Below the pieces are notes generated by a model, which worked only from the letters and a program-made list of their open reading frames with translations, had not been told where the DNA came from and did no database searches. A stretch of 27,758 bases of DNA from Lentisphaeria bacterium (lineage in GTDB: Bacteria; Verrucomicrobiota; Lentisphaeria; Oligosphaerales; Oligosphaeraceae): NCBI GenBank assembly GCA_016302725.1, contig JAEDNB010000003.1:1-27758 (forward strand), read 5' to 3'. The position numbers were made by a program, and so were the translations under genes. Numbering within the stretch: position 1 is the first letter of the stretch; the number at the start of each line of letters is the position of its first letter. Below, one piece after another: positions 14,145 through 22,477 of this stretch.

Positions 14145-16430
14145 TTACTTTGCCTCGCTTTGTTCCCGGATGGCGGCGCGGCGGATCTTTCCGTTGACGG
14201 TCTTGGGCAGTTCCGCCACGAACTCGATGATGCGGGGGTACTTGTAAGGGGCGGTATGGGTCTTCACATACTCCTTGATTTCCTCCTTCAGGGCCTCGGA
14301 GCCCTCCTTGCCCTTCACCAGGACGACGGTGGCCTTGACCACCTTGCCGCGCACGGGGTCGGGCACGCCGGTGACGGCGCATTCCAGGATGTAGGGCAGC
14401 TCCATGAGGACGCTTTCCACCTCGAAGGGGCCCACGCGGTATCCGGAGGTCTTGATGATGTCGTCGGCGCGGCCCTCGTACCAGAAGTATCCGTCTTCAT
14501 CCTGCCAGGCCTGGTCTCCGGTATGATAGAATCCGTCATGCCAGACCTTGCGGGTGTCCTCTTCGGACTTCAGGTAGCATCCAAAGAGTCCGCAGGGGTG
14601 TTCTTCCTGGGTGGCCTTGACGCAGATTTCGCCGGTTTCCCCGGGGCGGACGGGCTTTCCCTCGGGGTCCAGGAGGGTCACCTGGAACTGGGGATTGGCC
14701 TTTCCCATGGAGCCCGGCCGGGGTTTCATGTCGGCCAGGGTGCCGATGAGCATGGTGGTCTCCGTCTGCCCGAAGCCCTCGTAGGGGAGTTGCCCCGATA
14801 CCTTGGCGAAGGCCTCGCTGACCTCCGGGGGCATCGCCTCCCCGGCGGTGGTCACATGCTCCAGGGTGGAGAAATCATACTGAGAGAGGTCCTCCTTCAC
14901 CAGGAAGCGGAAGATGGTGGGCGGAGCGCAGAAGGTGGTGATTCCGTATTGCTTGAACATGGGGAGCAGGTCCGCCGCATGGAAGCGGTCGAAATCGTAG
15001 GTGAAGACCCCCGCCTCGCAGAGCCACTGCCCATAGATCTTGCCCCAGAGCGCCTTGCCCCACCCCGTGTCCGCCACGGTGAAATGGAGCCCCTCGGGAT
15101 TCACCTTGTGCCAATGGCGGGCGGTCATGATGTGCCCCAGGGGATAGGCATAGTCGTGTTCCACCATCTTGGGATAGCCCGTGGTGCCGGAACTGAAGAA
15201 CACCAGCATGGGGTCGGTGGTCTTCTGCTCCGGGGAACGGGGAAACTCCGCCGGGAAATTGGGATAGAGGGCGTCGAAATCCAGCCACCCCTCCTTCTTG
15301 CCATTGACGGACAATTTCAACTTCACCCCGGTGACGGCGGCGGCCTGGTCCACCTCATGGGTGATGTTGCCGTCGGCGGAGCAAATCACATACTGCACAT
15401 CCGCCCGCTGGAAGCGGTATTCAAAGTCATGGGCGGTCATCTGGCAGGAGGCGGGGATGGCAATGGCCCCAATCATATGGAGCGCATTCAGGATGTACCA
15501 GAACTGGTAGTGGCGCTTCAGCACCAGAATCACCCGGTCCCCCCGCCGGATGCCCAGGGAATGGAGGAGATTGGCGGCACGCAACGCATTCTCCGACATC
15601 TCCCGGAAGGTGATGTCCCGGCACACCTTGTCCTTGGAAACCCAGCGCATGGCAATCTTCTCGGGACACTCCTTCCCCAGGCGGCACAGCACATCGTACG
15701 CAAAGTTGAAGTTGTCGGGAATCTGGAAGGAGACATTGCGCAACGTCCCGTCCTCGTTCCACTCCTCCTTCATATACTGCTGGTAGAGAAGCGGACGGTC
15801 GCCCCTGGGGGGCTCCGCCTTCGCCGCCGGCGGCAGGAAGCCAAAGCGCTCGGGAGCGTTGGCATCGTCATACTTGCTGTGCATGACGATGGAAAGGAAC
15901 TGGCAGGGGGCGCCGCCCACGGCCTGCATGGCATGGGCCTCCCGGCCATCGAAATAGATGCTGTCCCCCTGGTGGAGGAGTTCCTCCTTCCCGTGGAGAT
16001 GGACTTTCATGCTCCCCGAAAGAATCAGGTCGAACTCCTGCCCATTGTGCTCGGAGAACTTCAGGGGTTCGTCCCCATTGCCGCAGGGCGCCGTGACAAT
16101 GAAGGGCTCTCCGGTGCGGTCCTTCATATGGATGGCCTGGTGGAGGTAGGAGAACCCTTCCCGGCGCACGAAGGGAAAGCCCTCGCCGCTGCGGGTGACG
16201 GTGTATAGGGCCAGGTTGGGGGCCTCGCCGCTGATCACCGAGGAGACATCCAGCCCGAAGTGCTCGGCCAGGTTGTAGTAGAAGGAGAAGGGGGCCTGCT
16301 TGGCTCCGCTCTCGTAGAGAGCATATTCCTCCGGGGAAACGCCCAGCAGCCGGGCCATCTCCTCCACCGAGGCATTCTTCTGCGCCCGCAACTCGCGGAC
16401 GCGCATGGCGATTTGTGTTTTGTTTTCCAT
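14145..16430 (-). CDS. XRE HTH - cupin - acyl-CoA synthetase (AMP-forming) fusion
   Basis: 761 residues with three modules. Residues 9-68 form an XRE/Cro helix-turn-helix (VRELRAQKNASVEEMARLLG). Residues 118-185 form a cupin (SGSMKVHLHGKEELLHQGDSIYF). Residues 215-761 form an ANL-superfamily ligase. The ligase has the P-loop FFSSGTTGYPKM (411-422), ADTGWGKALWGKIYG, GFGQTET, YHTGDQAWQDEDGYFWYEGR, and the catalytic lysine K748 in PKTVNGKIRR, so it looks active. The set of motifs is closest to medium-chain acyl-CoA and benzoate-type ligases. XRE-cupin proteins usually repress genes for degradation of a small ligand. Joined here, the ligase may be ligand-sensed, or the HTH may tether it. ATG 16430 starts at the HTH; no strong Shine-Dalgarno is seen. 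The carboxylic acid substrate is unknown. Confidence 0.88.
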   Translation of the reverse strand: MENKTQIAMRVRELRAQKNASVEEMARLLGVSPEEYALYESGAKQAPFSFYYNLAEHFGLDVSSVISGEAPNLALYTVTRSGEGFPFVRREGFSYLHQAIHMKDRTGEPFIVTAPCGNGDEPLKFSEHNGQEFDLILSGSMKVHLHGKEELLHQGDSIYFDGREAHAMQAVGGAPCQFLSIVMHSKYDDANAPERFGFLPPAAKAEPPRGDRPLLYQQYMKEEWNEDGTLRNVSFQIPDNFNFAYDVLCRLGKECPEKIAMRWVSKDKVCRDITFREMSENALRAANLLHSLGIRRGDRVILVLKRHYQFWYILNALHMIGAIAIPASCQMTAHDFEYRFQRADVQYVICSADGNITHEVDQAAAVTGVKLKLSVNGKKEGWLDFDALYPNFPAEFPRSPEQKTTDPMLVFFSSGTTGYPKMVEHDYAYPLGHIMTARHWHKVNPEGLHFTVADTGWGKALWGKIYGQWLCEAGVFTYDFDRFHAADLLPMFKQYGITTFCAPPTIFRFLVKEDLSQYDFSTLEHVTTAGEAMPPEVSEAFAKVSGQLPYEGFGQTETTMLIGTLADMKPRPGSMGKANPQFQVTLLDPEGKPVRPGETGEICVKATQEEHPCGLFGCYLKSEEDTRKVWHDGFYHTGDQAWQDEDGYFWYEGRADDIIKTSGYRVGPFEVESVLMELPYILECAVTGVPDPVRGKVVKATVVLVKGKEGSEALKEEIKEYVKTHTAPYKYPRIIEFVAELPKTVNGKIRRAAIREQSEAK

Positions 16431-16577
16431 TTTGGGTTGTTCCACTTCTTTGACGGTTCTTCTTGGGGGAGAAAAAGGACAAAGCAGGAGGAACGGACAG
16501 CCCGCCGGCACAGGGAGGAACAGATACCCGCGGGGACCGCCCGTCTCCTCCTCTGCCAAACGGAGAGCGCGGGCGGT

Positions 16578-16676
16578 CTAAATAATGACGAACCCAATAA
16601 TAATGCTAATGACCACAATGCCGGCAAAGGAAAGGGCGCCCAGGGCATTCACTTTCTTGGCAGCGTCTATGGTCAT
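16578..16676 (-). CDS. Possible 32-residue single-pass membrane protein
   Basis: A short frame from ATG 16676 encodes MTIDAAKKVNAL, then about 20 hydrophobic residues (Ile/Val/Gly-rich, ending GFVII). A basic start plus one membrane segment is typical of real small membrane proteins. The composition fits no neighbouring shadow frame. Against it, no Shine-Dalgarno precedes the ATG; a GGAGG lies about 25 bases upstream without a standard start at the right distance. It is 147 bp upstream of the ligase fusion on the same strand. Confidence 0.4.
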   Translation of the reverse strand: MTIDAAKKVNALGALSFAGIVVISIIIGFVII

Positions 16677-16985
16677 GCGAAAGGGATTCGATTCTATACG
16701 GGGAAATCCTCCGGGGGAGAGGCAGCCACAAGGCCAGCCACCAGGGGAGGGAGGTATGACAAGCCCCGGAATATAAACCATGTTCCCCAATCTTCCTCCC
16801 CCTCCCATGAAGTTCTCAGCCCCTCGACACGCCTCGTCCCAAGGCTTGCCCTGAAAACAGGGGCCACGGACCGGCAATGCCGCTTTCCACGGACCTGCCG
16901 TTTCCCTGGAGGAACTCTTGATTTCCTACAGGCCTCGAGCGACACCGCCCCTCCCCGGGGCGGGGCGGGCCTGGCAGGGGCGGCG
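16677..16985. other. 309-bp gap downstream of nadE
   Basis: No gene is recognised. A hairpin with 7-bp arms CCGCCCC (16945-16951) and GGGGCGG (16962-16968) starts 17 bp after the nadE stop in the direction of transcription and may end the nadE transcript, though no T run follows. On the minus strand TATATT near 16780 could be a -10 box for the downstream small gene, with no clear -35. Confidence 0.35.
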
Positions 16986-18884
16986 TCACTCCTGGGGAAG
17001 GGAGAAGAGCGCGCCGGAGGCATCGGCAGGCATTCTCCAGTCTCCCCGGGGGGAGAGGGCGATGGTACCCACCTTGGGGCCGTCGGGCATGGCGTTTCGC
17101 TTGAACTGCTGGGCGAAGAAGCGCCGGAAGAAGCGTACCAGGGTTTTCCGGACCTTTTCCGGGGAGTGGATGTGGCGGAAGGCCCACTGGGCGAGGGTCA
17201 GGATATTCTCGGGGGTTTCGCCGTACTTCAGGAAGAAATAGAGGAAGAAGTCGTGGAGGTCGTAGTCGCCGATGATTTCCTCCGTATGCTGCTGTCCGGG
17301 GAGCAGTTCCGGGGAGACGGGGGTTTCCTTCACATCCCGCAGGTGCCTGGCCAGCGCGGGGGAGGCGTGTTCCGCCGCATATTCCACCATGAACCGGATG
17401 AGGGTCTTGGGGACGCCGCAGTTGACGCAATACATGGACATGTGGTCCCCGTTGAAGGTGCTCCACCCCAAGGCGATTTCCGAGAGGTCGCCGGTTCCCA
17501 CCAGGATTCCTCCCTCCTGGTTGGCCAGATCCATGAGGATTTGGGTCCGTTCCCGGGCTTGGGCATTTTCGTAGACCACATCCGTCTTTGCGGGGTCGTG
17601 CCCAATATCCTGGAAATGGCGGGCCACGGCGGGTCCAATGGGAATTTCCCGGAGTTCGGCGCCGGTTTCCCGTGCCAGGCCCACGGCATTTCCCTTGGTA
17701 CGCCCGCTGGTGCCCATGCCGGGCATGGTCATGGCCAGGATGAAGGAGGGGGGCAGCCCCAAGAGTTGGCAACACCGGACGCACACCAGCAGCGCCAAGG
17801 TGGAATCCAGGCCTCCCGAGAGACCGATGACCAGCCGCCTGGCATGGACATGGGCGACCCGGCGGGCCAGCCCAGTGGCTTGGATCCGGAAGATTTCGTC
17901 GCACCGGGCATTGCGTTCAGGGGAGTCTTCGGGGACAAAGGGATGGAGGGGAAGATGGAGTCCCTGGAGGTCTTCCACCATGGGGAGGGGGTCCAGGGGG
18001 ACGCGCCGTCCCTCCTCCGTCGCGCAGTCGTTGAAGGAACTCCAGCTCCGGCGCTGGGCGTCCAGCCAGCGGGGGACGAAATCCGCCTGGATCCACTGGC
18101 TTTCCAGGGCAAAGCGCTGGCTTTCCGCCGCCAGGGCGCCATTGCAGGAGGCCAGGGCATGGCCGCTGAAGACCAGGTCGGAACTGGATTCCCCGGGCCC
18201 GGCGCCCGCCAGCACATACATGGCCATGAGGCGGGCGCTTTGGCTGGTGACCAGCATGCGCCGGTAGTCGGCCTTGGCCACCAGCTCCGGTCCGGCGGAG
18301 AGGTTCAGGAGCAACTGGGCGCCCTGGAGGGCCATCTCCTGGGAGGGGGGCTTCACCACCCAAAGGTCCTCGCAAATCTCCACCCCGAAGGTCAAGGCCC
18401 CCGGCGCCTCGTAGAGGAGGCCCGCCCCAAAGGGAACCTCCCCCCCCTGGAAACGCCAGGTGGGGCGACGCACCTCCCGGGCAGGCCGGAACTGACGGCA
18501 CTCGTAGAATTCCCGGTATTCGGGGAGATAGGACTTCACCGTCACGCCCAGGATCCGTCCATTCTGGAGGACGGCGGCGCAATTGAAGAGGCGGGTGCCC
18601 TCCAGGATGGGAAGGCCCACCACCAGGACGGCGCCCTGCCCTTCCCGGGTCGCCTCCCGCAGTTCCTCCAGTCCCGCCAGGGCCCCCTCCAGCAGGGTGC
18701 GCTGTTCGAAGAGGTCGCCGCAACTGTAGCCCGTCAAGGCCAGCTCCGGGAAGACGACCACGGCTGCACGGGCGTCCACCGCCTTCCGGTACATGCGGGC
18801 GATCTCCCGCGCATTCTCCCCGCAATCCCCCAGCCGCAGGCGCGGCACGGCGGCCACCACCCGATAGATGCCTTCGAAGCCCAA
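16986..18884 (-). CDS. nadE: Glutamine-dependent NAD+ synthetase
   Basis: 632 residues. The N-terminal nitrilase-type glutaminase domain has the catalytic triad E47 (FPELALTGYSCGDLF), K117 (VKSYLPEYREFYE) and C171 (FGVEICEDLW). The C-terminal synthetase domain has the ATP pyrophosphatase loop GLSGGLDST (354-362). The enzyme amidates nicotinate adenine dinucleotide to NAD+ using glutamine. The start is a TTG at 18884: AGGAGG lies 5 bases before it and the product then begins GFEGIYRVVAA, in line with the family start. A TTG seven codons upstream has no ribosome site. The gene is 52 bp after the amaP-like gene. Confidence 0.93.
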   Translation of the reverse strand: MGFEGIYRVVAAVPRLRLGDCGENAREIARMYRKAVDARAAVVVFPELALTGYSCGDLFEQRTLLEGALAGLEELREATREGQGAVLVVGLPILEGTRLFNCAAVLQNGRILGVTVKSYLPEYREFYECRQFRPAREVRRPTWRFQGGEVPFGAGLLYEAPGALTFGVEICEDLWVVKPPSQEMALQGAQLLLNLSAGPELVAKADYRRMLVTSQSARLMAMYVLAGAGPGESSSDLVFSGHALASCNGALAAESQRFALESQWIQADFVPRWLDAQRRSWSSFNDCATEEGRRVPLDPLPMVEDLQGLHLPLHPFVPEDSPERNARCDEIFRIQATGLARRVAHVHARRLVIGLSGGLDSTLALLVCVRCCQLLGLPPSFILAMTMPGMGTSGRTKGNAVGLARETGAELREIPIGPAVARHFQDIGHDPAKTDVVYENAQARERTQILMDLANQEGGILVGTGDLSEIALGWSTFNGDHMSMYCVNCGVPKTLIRFMVEYAAEHASPALARHLRDVKETPVSPELLPGQQHTEEIIGDYDLHDFFLYFFLKYGETPENILTLAQWAFRHIHSPEKVRKTLVRFFRRFFAQQFKRNAMPDGPKVGTIALSPRGDWRMPADASGALFSLPQE

Positions 18885-18936
18885 AGTCGCCTCCTGTCCA
18901 GCCAATGGATGAACCCGTCCCCAAGAGAGGAGGGGC

Positions 18937-19434
18937 CTACTCCTCCCCCTTCTTTCCCTCTTCCGCCTGCCCTGGCTCCTGCGGGAGCGGCGCGCAGGGC
19001 TGCGCCCCCTCCCCCTCGCAAAGCTGCACGAAATGAAGGTTCACGGCGGAGACCTGCTCCTGGAGTCCCAGGCGTTCCTTCAATTGGACAGGCAGGATTT
19101 CCCGAAGGGCCTTCTGGACCCGGTCCGGGACGGCGCCATCCTTCAAGGCGAGGAAGAGTTCCAGGGAGAGCCGGCCATCCTTTTTCTGCCGGAGGTGGAA
19201 CTCCTTCAGCAAGACGCCGGGCACCTGGGCCACCAGCCCCCGCAGGAATCCCCGCATGGCCTTGCGGGTGATGGTGACCTCCCCGCCGTCGTCCTTGATG
19301 CGCACGGAATCCACCCCCTTGCGGCAACGGAAGACCATCAGGAGGACCGTCTCCAGAATCCCCAGGGCAACCACCCCCGCCAGAACCCCAATCCACAAAT
19401 TCCTATCCTTCAGACATTCCCACAAGGCACTCAT
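18937..19434 (-). CDS. AmaP-like membrane-anchored Asp23 family protein
   Basis: 165 residues. A membrane segment (about 13-34, WIGVLAGVVALGILETVLL) follows a short N-terminus. The rest resembles the Asp23/AmaP envelope family: a middle region with DDGGEVTITRKAMRGFLRGL, LSLELFLALKDGAVPDRVQKALRE and a charged, Gln/Glu/Pro-rich tail. In Gram-positive bacteria AmaP anchors Asp23 to the membrane. Here it directly follows an Asp23-like gene, which supports the same pairing. Similarity is moderate and read by eye, so the assignment is tentative for this protein alone. Confidence 0.65.
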   Translation of the reverse strand: MSALWECLKDRNLWIGVLAGVVALGILETVLLMVFRCRKGVDSVRIKDDGGEVTITRKAMRGFLRGLVAQVPGVLLKEFHLRQKKDGRLSLELFLALKDGAVPDRVQKALREILPVQLKERLGLQEQVSAVNLHFVQLCEGEGAQPCAPLPQEPGQAEEGKKGEE

Positions 19435-19482
19435 GATTCTCCACGCTCCATTTCCACAAGGGATTGACGCCCAAACTCACAC

Positions 19483-19508
19483 GCCATCGGCAAAACCCCG
19501 CCGACGGC
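19483..19508 (-). other. Hairpin between the asp23-like and amaP-like genes
   Basis: On the transcribed (minus) strand GCCGTCGGC and GCCGATGGC form a 9-bp stem with a single G-U pair, around an 8-base loop GGGGTTTT. It is about 75 bp after the asp23-like stop. There is no T run, so it may be an attenuator or an mRNA-processing site rather than a terminator. Confidence 0.4.
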
Positions 19509-19581
19509 ACGCCGCACATGACAGACGGGGAGGCAGACGGGAAAAAGGGCGCGGCCCCGTGCCCCTCCCGGCAAGGCGGGC

Positions 19582-20064
19582 CTACTCCTGGGCGGCGGCC
19601 TCGACCACGCCTTCGCCGCCCTCCGGGGACGCCTCGGCTTCCTCGGGCTCCACCAGGTCGCTCACCAGGATGTCCACCTTGTCCACCACGGCTCCGGTGA
19701 TATCCTTCATCTGCTGGATGACCTGCTTCCGCACCTCCTCCAGCACCTTGGGCACATAGACGCCGTAGTAGAGGTTCAAGGAGAGCGTCAGGCTGATGAC
19801 GCCTTCGTGGAAATCAATCTTCATGCTGGAATCAAAGGCCTTGCCCGTGAAAATGTTCAGCAGGTCGCCCGCGCCCTTGGGGGCGAAGCGGGCGACACCC
19901 TCCACGCCGGTGACGGCACGGCGGACAACCCGGGAGATGGCGTTCTGGTTGATGCGGTCCAATCCGCTCTCCTCCACAGCGCTGTCCTGCAGCACCAGGA
20001 ATTCCTGCTTTTCGGCGTTCTCCTGTTCTTCGGGGGCCTTGCTCTGCTCTTTGTCTTTGGTCAT
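19582..20064 (-). CDS. Asp23/Gls24 family (DUF322) envelope stress protein
   Basis: 160 residues. A charged N-terminus (MTKDKEQSKAPEEQENAEKQ) is followed by the Asp23 fold at about 40-135, with INQNAISRVVRRAVTGVEGV and LSLNLYYGVYVPKVLEEVRK, the most conserved parts of the family. The C-terminus is Glu/Ala-rich. The family forms membrane-associated assemblies through AmaP-type partners in Gram-positive bacteria; its role in diderms is poorly known. AGGAG lies 10 bases before ATG 20064. It sits between accC and the amaP-like gene on the same strand. Confidence 0.85.
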   Translation of the reverse strand: MTKDKEQSKAPEEQENAEKQEFLVLQDSAVEESGLDRINQNAISRVVRRAVTGVEGVARFAPKGAGDLLNIFTGKAFDSSMKIDFHEGVISLTLSLNLYYGVYVPKVLEEVRKQVIQQMKDITGAVVDKVDILVSDLVEPEEAEASPEGGEGVVEAAAQE

Positions 20065-20146
20065 ACTGTCAGACTCCTCTGTGCTATGGATGACAACGGA
20101 AATCCCCTGGAAGGGGGCGGGGGAAAACAAGGAAGGGAGGCGTGGG

Positions 20147-21502
20147 CTAGTCGCGGAGCATCTCCTGGAGGGTGTCCGTATGGTAGTCGCCCTTGACGAA
20201 GGAAGGGCTTTCCAGCAGGGCCCTGGCGAACTCCGCCGTGGTGGCAATGCCCTCCACGGTGAACTCCTCCAGGGCGGTGAGCATGCGGCGGCGGGCCACC
20301 TCCCGGTTTTCCCCGTGGGCAATCACCTTGGCCAGCAGGCTGTCGTAGTAGGGCGGCACCACGTAGCCATCATAGAGATGGGAATCCACGCGGATGCCGG
20401 GTCCCCCCGGGGCATGGTAGAACTGGACCTGACCGGGGCAGGGGGCGAAATCCCTTGTGGGGTCCTCCGCGTTGATGCGCACCTCGATGGCATGCCCCCG
20501 GGGCTGCAGTTCCTCCTGCTTCCAGGGGAGCGCGCCCACCAGGGCGACCTGGAGCTGCGCGGCCACCAGGTCAATTCCCCAGACAAGTTCCGTGACGGGA
20601 TGTTCCACCTGAAGGCGGGTATTCATCTCCATGAAATAGAAATTCTGGGTGGAGGGTTCGAAGAGGAATTCGGCGGTGCCCACGCCCGCATAGCCCACGG
20701 ACTGGACGGCGGCTGCGGCGGCCCGCATCATCTTCTTGCGCACCTCCGGCGGGAGGGCAGCGCAAGGGCTCTCCTCCACCACCTTCTGGTGGTGGCGCTG
20801 GAGGCTGCAATCCCGTTCCCCCAGGCAAAGCACCCCGCCCTTTCCGTCAGCCAGAATCTGGACCTCCACGTGCCGGGGGGCGACCAGGTATTTCTCCAGG
20901 TAGAGGGAGGGGTCCCCGAACCCCGCCTTGGCCTCGGCGGCGGCGGTCTGGAAGGCCTCGGGAAGATGGGCCGCGTCTGTCACCAGGCGCATTCCCTTGC
21001 CCCCCCCGCCGCTGACGGCCTTGAGAATCACAGGATAGCCCACCTTGCGGGCGGCCTCCTCCGCGGAGGCCACGTCATTCACCCCGCCGCTGGAGCCGGG
21101 TATCACCGGCACCCCCGCCTTCTGCATGGTGGCCTTGGCGGCCGCCTTGTCCCCCAGCAGCTGGATGGCCTTGGGGGAGGGGCCGACAAAGACCAGGCCG
21201 CAGTCCCGGCAGATTTCCGCGAAATGGGGATTTTCGGAGAGGAACCCGTATCCGGGATGGATGGCGGTGGCCCCGGTGAGTTCGGCGGCGGCGATGATTC
21301 GGTCCGCCTTCAGGTAACTATCGGAGGCGGCGGCGGAGCCGATGCAGATTGCCTCGTCCGCCAGGCGCACCGCCAGGGAATTCCGGTCTGCCTCGGAGAA
21401 GGCCACCACGCTGGGCAGGCCCAGGGCACGGCAGGCGCGCAGCACCCGAAGGGCCACCTCGCCTCGGTTGGCAATGAGTACTTTCACGGGACTCTCGGAC
21501 AT
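20147..21502 (-). CDS. accC: Biotin carboxylase subunit of acetyl-CoA carboxylase
   Basis: 451 residues, normal AccC length. The N-terminal biotin carboxylase domain starts VKVLIANRGEVALRVLRACR. The ATP-grasp domain has the Gly-rich loop SGGGGKGM, the HHQKVVEESP segment and FMEMNTRLQVEHPVTE. RINAEDP and PYYDSLLAKV lie in the C-terminal domain. It carboxylates the biotin on AccB at the expense of ATP, the first step of fatty-acid synthesis. ATG 21502 is 22 bp after accB; a GGGAG lies about 15 bases upstream. No accA or accD is in the window. Confidence 0.97.
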   Translation of the reverse strand: MSESPVKVLIANRGEVALRVLRACRALGLPSVVAFSEADRNSLAVRLADEAICIGSAAASDSYLKADRIIAAAELTGATAIHPGYGFLSENPHFAEICRDCGLVFVGPSPKAIQLLGDKAAAKATMQKAGVPVIPGSSGGVNDVASAEEAARKVGYPVILKAVSGGGGKGMRLVTDAAHLPEAFQTAAAEAKAGFGDPSLYLEKYLVAPRHVEVQILADGKGGVLCLGERDCSLQRHHQKVVEESPCAALPPEVRKKMMRAAAAAVQSVGYAGVGTAEFLFEPSTQNFYFMEMNTRLQVEHPVTELVWGIDLVAAQLQVALVGALPWKQEELQPRGHAIEVRINAEDPTRDFAPCPGQVQFYHAPGGPGIRVDSHLYDGYVVPPYYDSLLAKVIAHGENREVARRRMLTALEEFTVEGIATTAEFARALLESPSFVKGDYHTDTLQEMLRD

Positions 21503-21524
21503 GGATGGCGGACGCTCCCGGCCG

Positions 21525-21953
21525 CTACTGGATTTCAAAGAGGCGCTGGCCGAACTCCACGGGGCTGCCGTTGGGCACCAGGACCTTCACCACCGTGCCC
21601 CCGAACTCCGACTTGATTTCGTTCATCACCTTCATGGCTTCCACAATGCCCACTACCCGGCCGGGCTTGATGACCTCGCCCTCCCCTACGAAGGGGGCCT
21701 CCTCCGGGGAGCGGGCCACGTAGAAGGTCCCGGGCATGGGGGAGGTCACATAGTGGCTTTCCGTCTCCGGCTCGGGTTCCAGGTCGTTGGTGGTGGAGGC
21801 GGCGGCTTCAACGGGGGAGGCCTCCGCCAAGGTGGCGGCCCCGCCCCGGGGACGCACCAGGCGGACACTGCTGTTCTCCTCCGAAAGTTCCACTTCCGTC
21901 AGGCCATGGCGCTCCATCAACTGGGCCAGGCGATGCACAATCTTCAAATCCAT
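21525..21953 (-). CDS. accB: Biotin carboxyl carrier protein of acetyl-CoA carboxylase
   Basis: 142 residues. An N-terminal helical part, a Pro/Ala/Glu-rich linker (about 40-66) and a biotinyl domain (about 67-142). The biotin-accepting lysine is K108 in VEAMKVMNEI; the usual EAMKM reads EAMKV, a common variant. SPMPGTFYVARSP starts the domain, with the acidic thumb region following. AAGGAG lies about 12 bases before ATG 21953. It is 47 bp after aroQ and 22 bp before accC, a widespread aroQ-accB-accC order. Confidence 0.96.
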   Translation of the reverse strand: MDLKIVHRLAQLMERHGLTEVELSEENSSVRLVRPRGGAATLAEASPVEAAASTTNDLEPEPETESHYVTSPMPGTFYVARSPEEAPFVGEGEVIKPGRVVGIVEAMKVMNEIKSEFGGTVVKVLVPNGSPVEFGQRLFEIQ

Positions 21954-22000
21954 AACAGGGAAACTCTCCTTGCAAAATGCGGGAAGGCGGGGAGGCGGGG

Positions 22001-22435
22001 CTACTCCTTTCCCCGGGCGGCCAGTCCCCGGAGGGCCATCTCGTAACTGAGGAAGCCCATGCCGGAAACCACCGCCCAGGCGACCTCCGCCAGATAACTG
22101 CGGTGACGGTACTCCTCTCGGCTGAAGACGTTGCTCAAATGCACCTCCACGGTGGGCAGGCGCACCGCCGCCACCGCATCCCGTATGGCCACGCTGGTGT
22201 GGGTATAGGCGGCGGCATTCAGCACGATTCCCTGGAAATGCCCGGGGGCATTGCCAATCCAGTCCACCAGCTCCCCCTCGTGGTTGCTCTGGCGGCACTC
22301 CACTTCAATGCCCAGTTCCCGGGCCACCCGGGCGCAGTGCTCCTCCAGTTGGGAAAGGGTGCCGGTGCCGTAGATGCCGGGTTCACGCATGCCCAGAAGC
22401 TGGAGATTGGGGCCGTTGAGGACGAGGATTCGCAT
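22001..22435 (-). CDS. aroQ: Type II 3-dehydroquinate dehydratase
   Basis: 144 residues. Dehydrates 3-dehydroquinate to 3-dehydroshikimate in the shikimate pathway; forms a dodecamer. Family motifs are LNGPNLQLLGMREPGIYG (from 6; R17 and Y22 are the lid/catalytic residues), QSNHEGELVDWI (49-60), NAAAYTHTSVAIRDA (73-87) and EVHLSN with H99. An in-frame TTG four codons upstream has a better placed GGGAGGG, so the real product may be four residues longer. The ATG is kept because it gives the usual family N-terminus. Confidence 0.96.
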   Translation of the reverse strand: MRILVLNGPNLQLLGMREPGIYGTGTLSQLEEHCARVARELGIEVECRQSNHEGELVDWIGNAPGHFQGIVLNAAAYTHTSVAIRDAVAAVRLPTVEVHLSNVFSREEYRHRSYLAEVAWAVVSGMGFLSYEMALRGLAARGKE

Positions 22436-22477
22436 GGCGGTGGACAAGGGGGATGGCCCTCCCTCCCGGGGAGGGGG

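Noticed and set aside
16674..16700. Resemblance of GATTCGATTC to a tRNA T-arm
   Set aside because: No matching acceptor, D or anticodon stems could be laid out on either strand.
16578..16877. Longer version of the small membrane protein (99 codons)
   Set aside because: The upstream part is Gly/Pro-rich without any domain; only the last 32 codons look like a protein.
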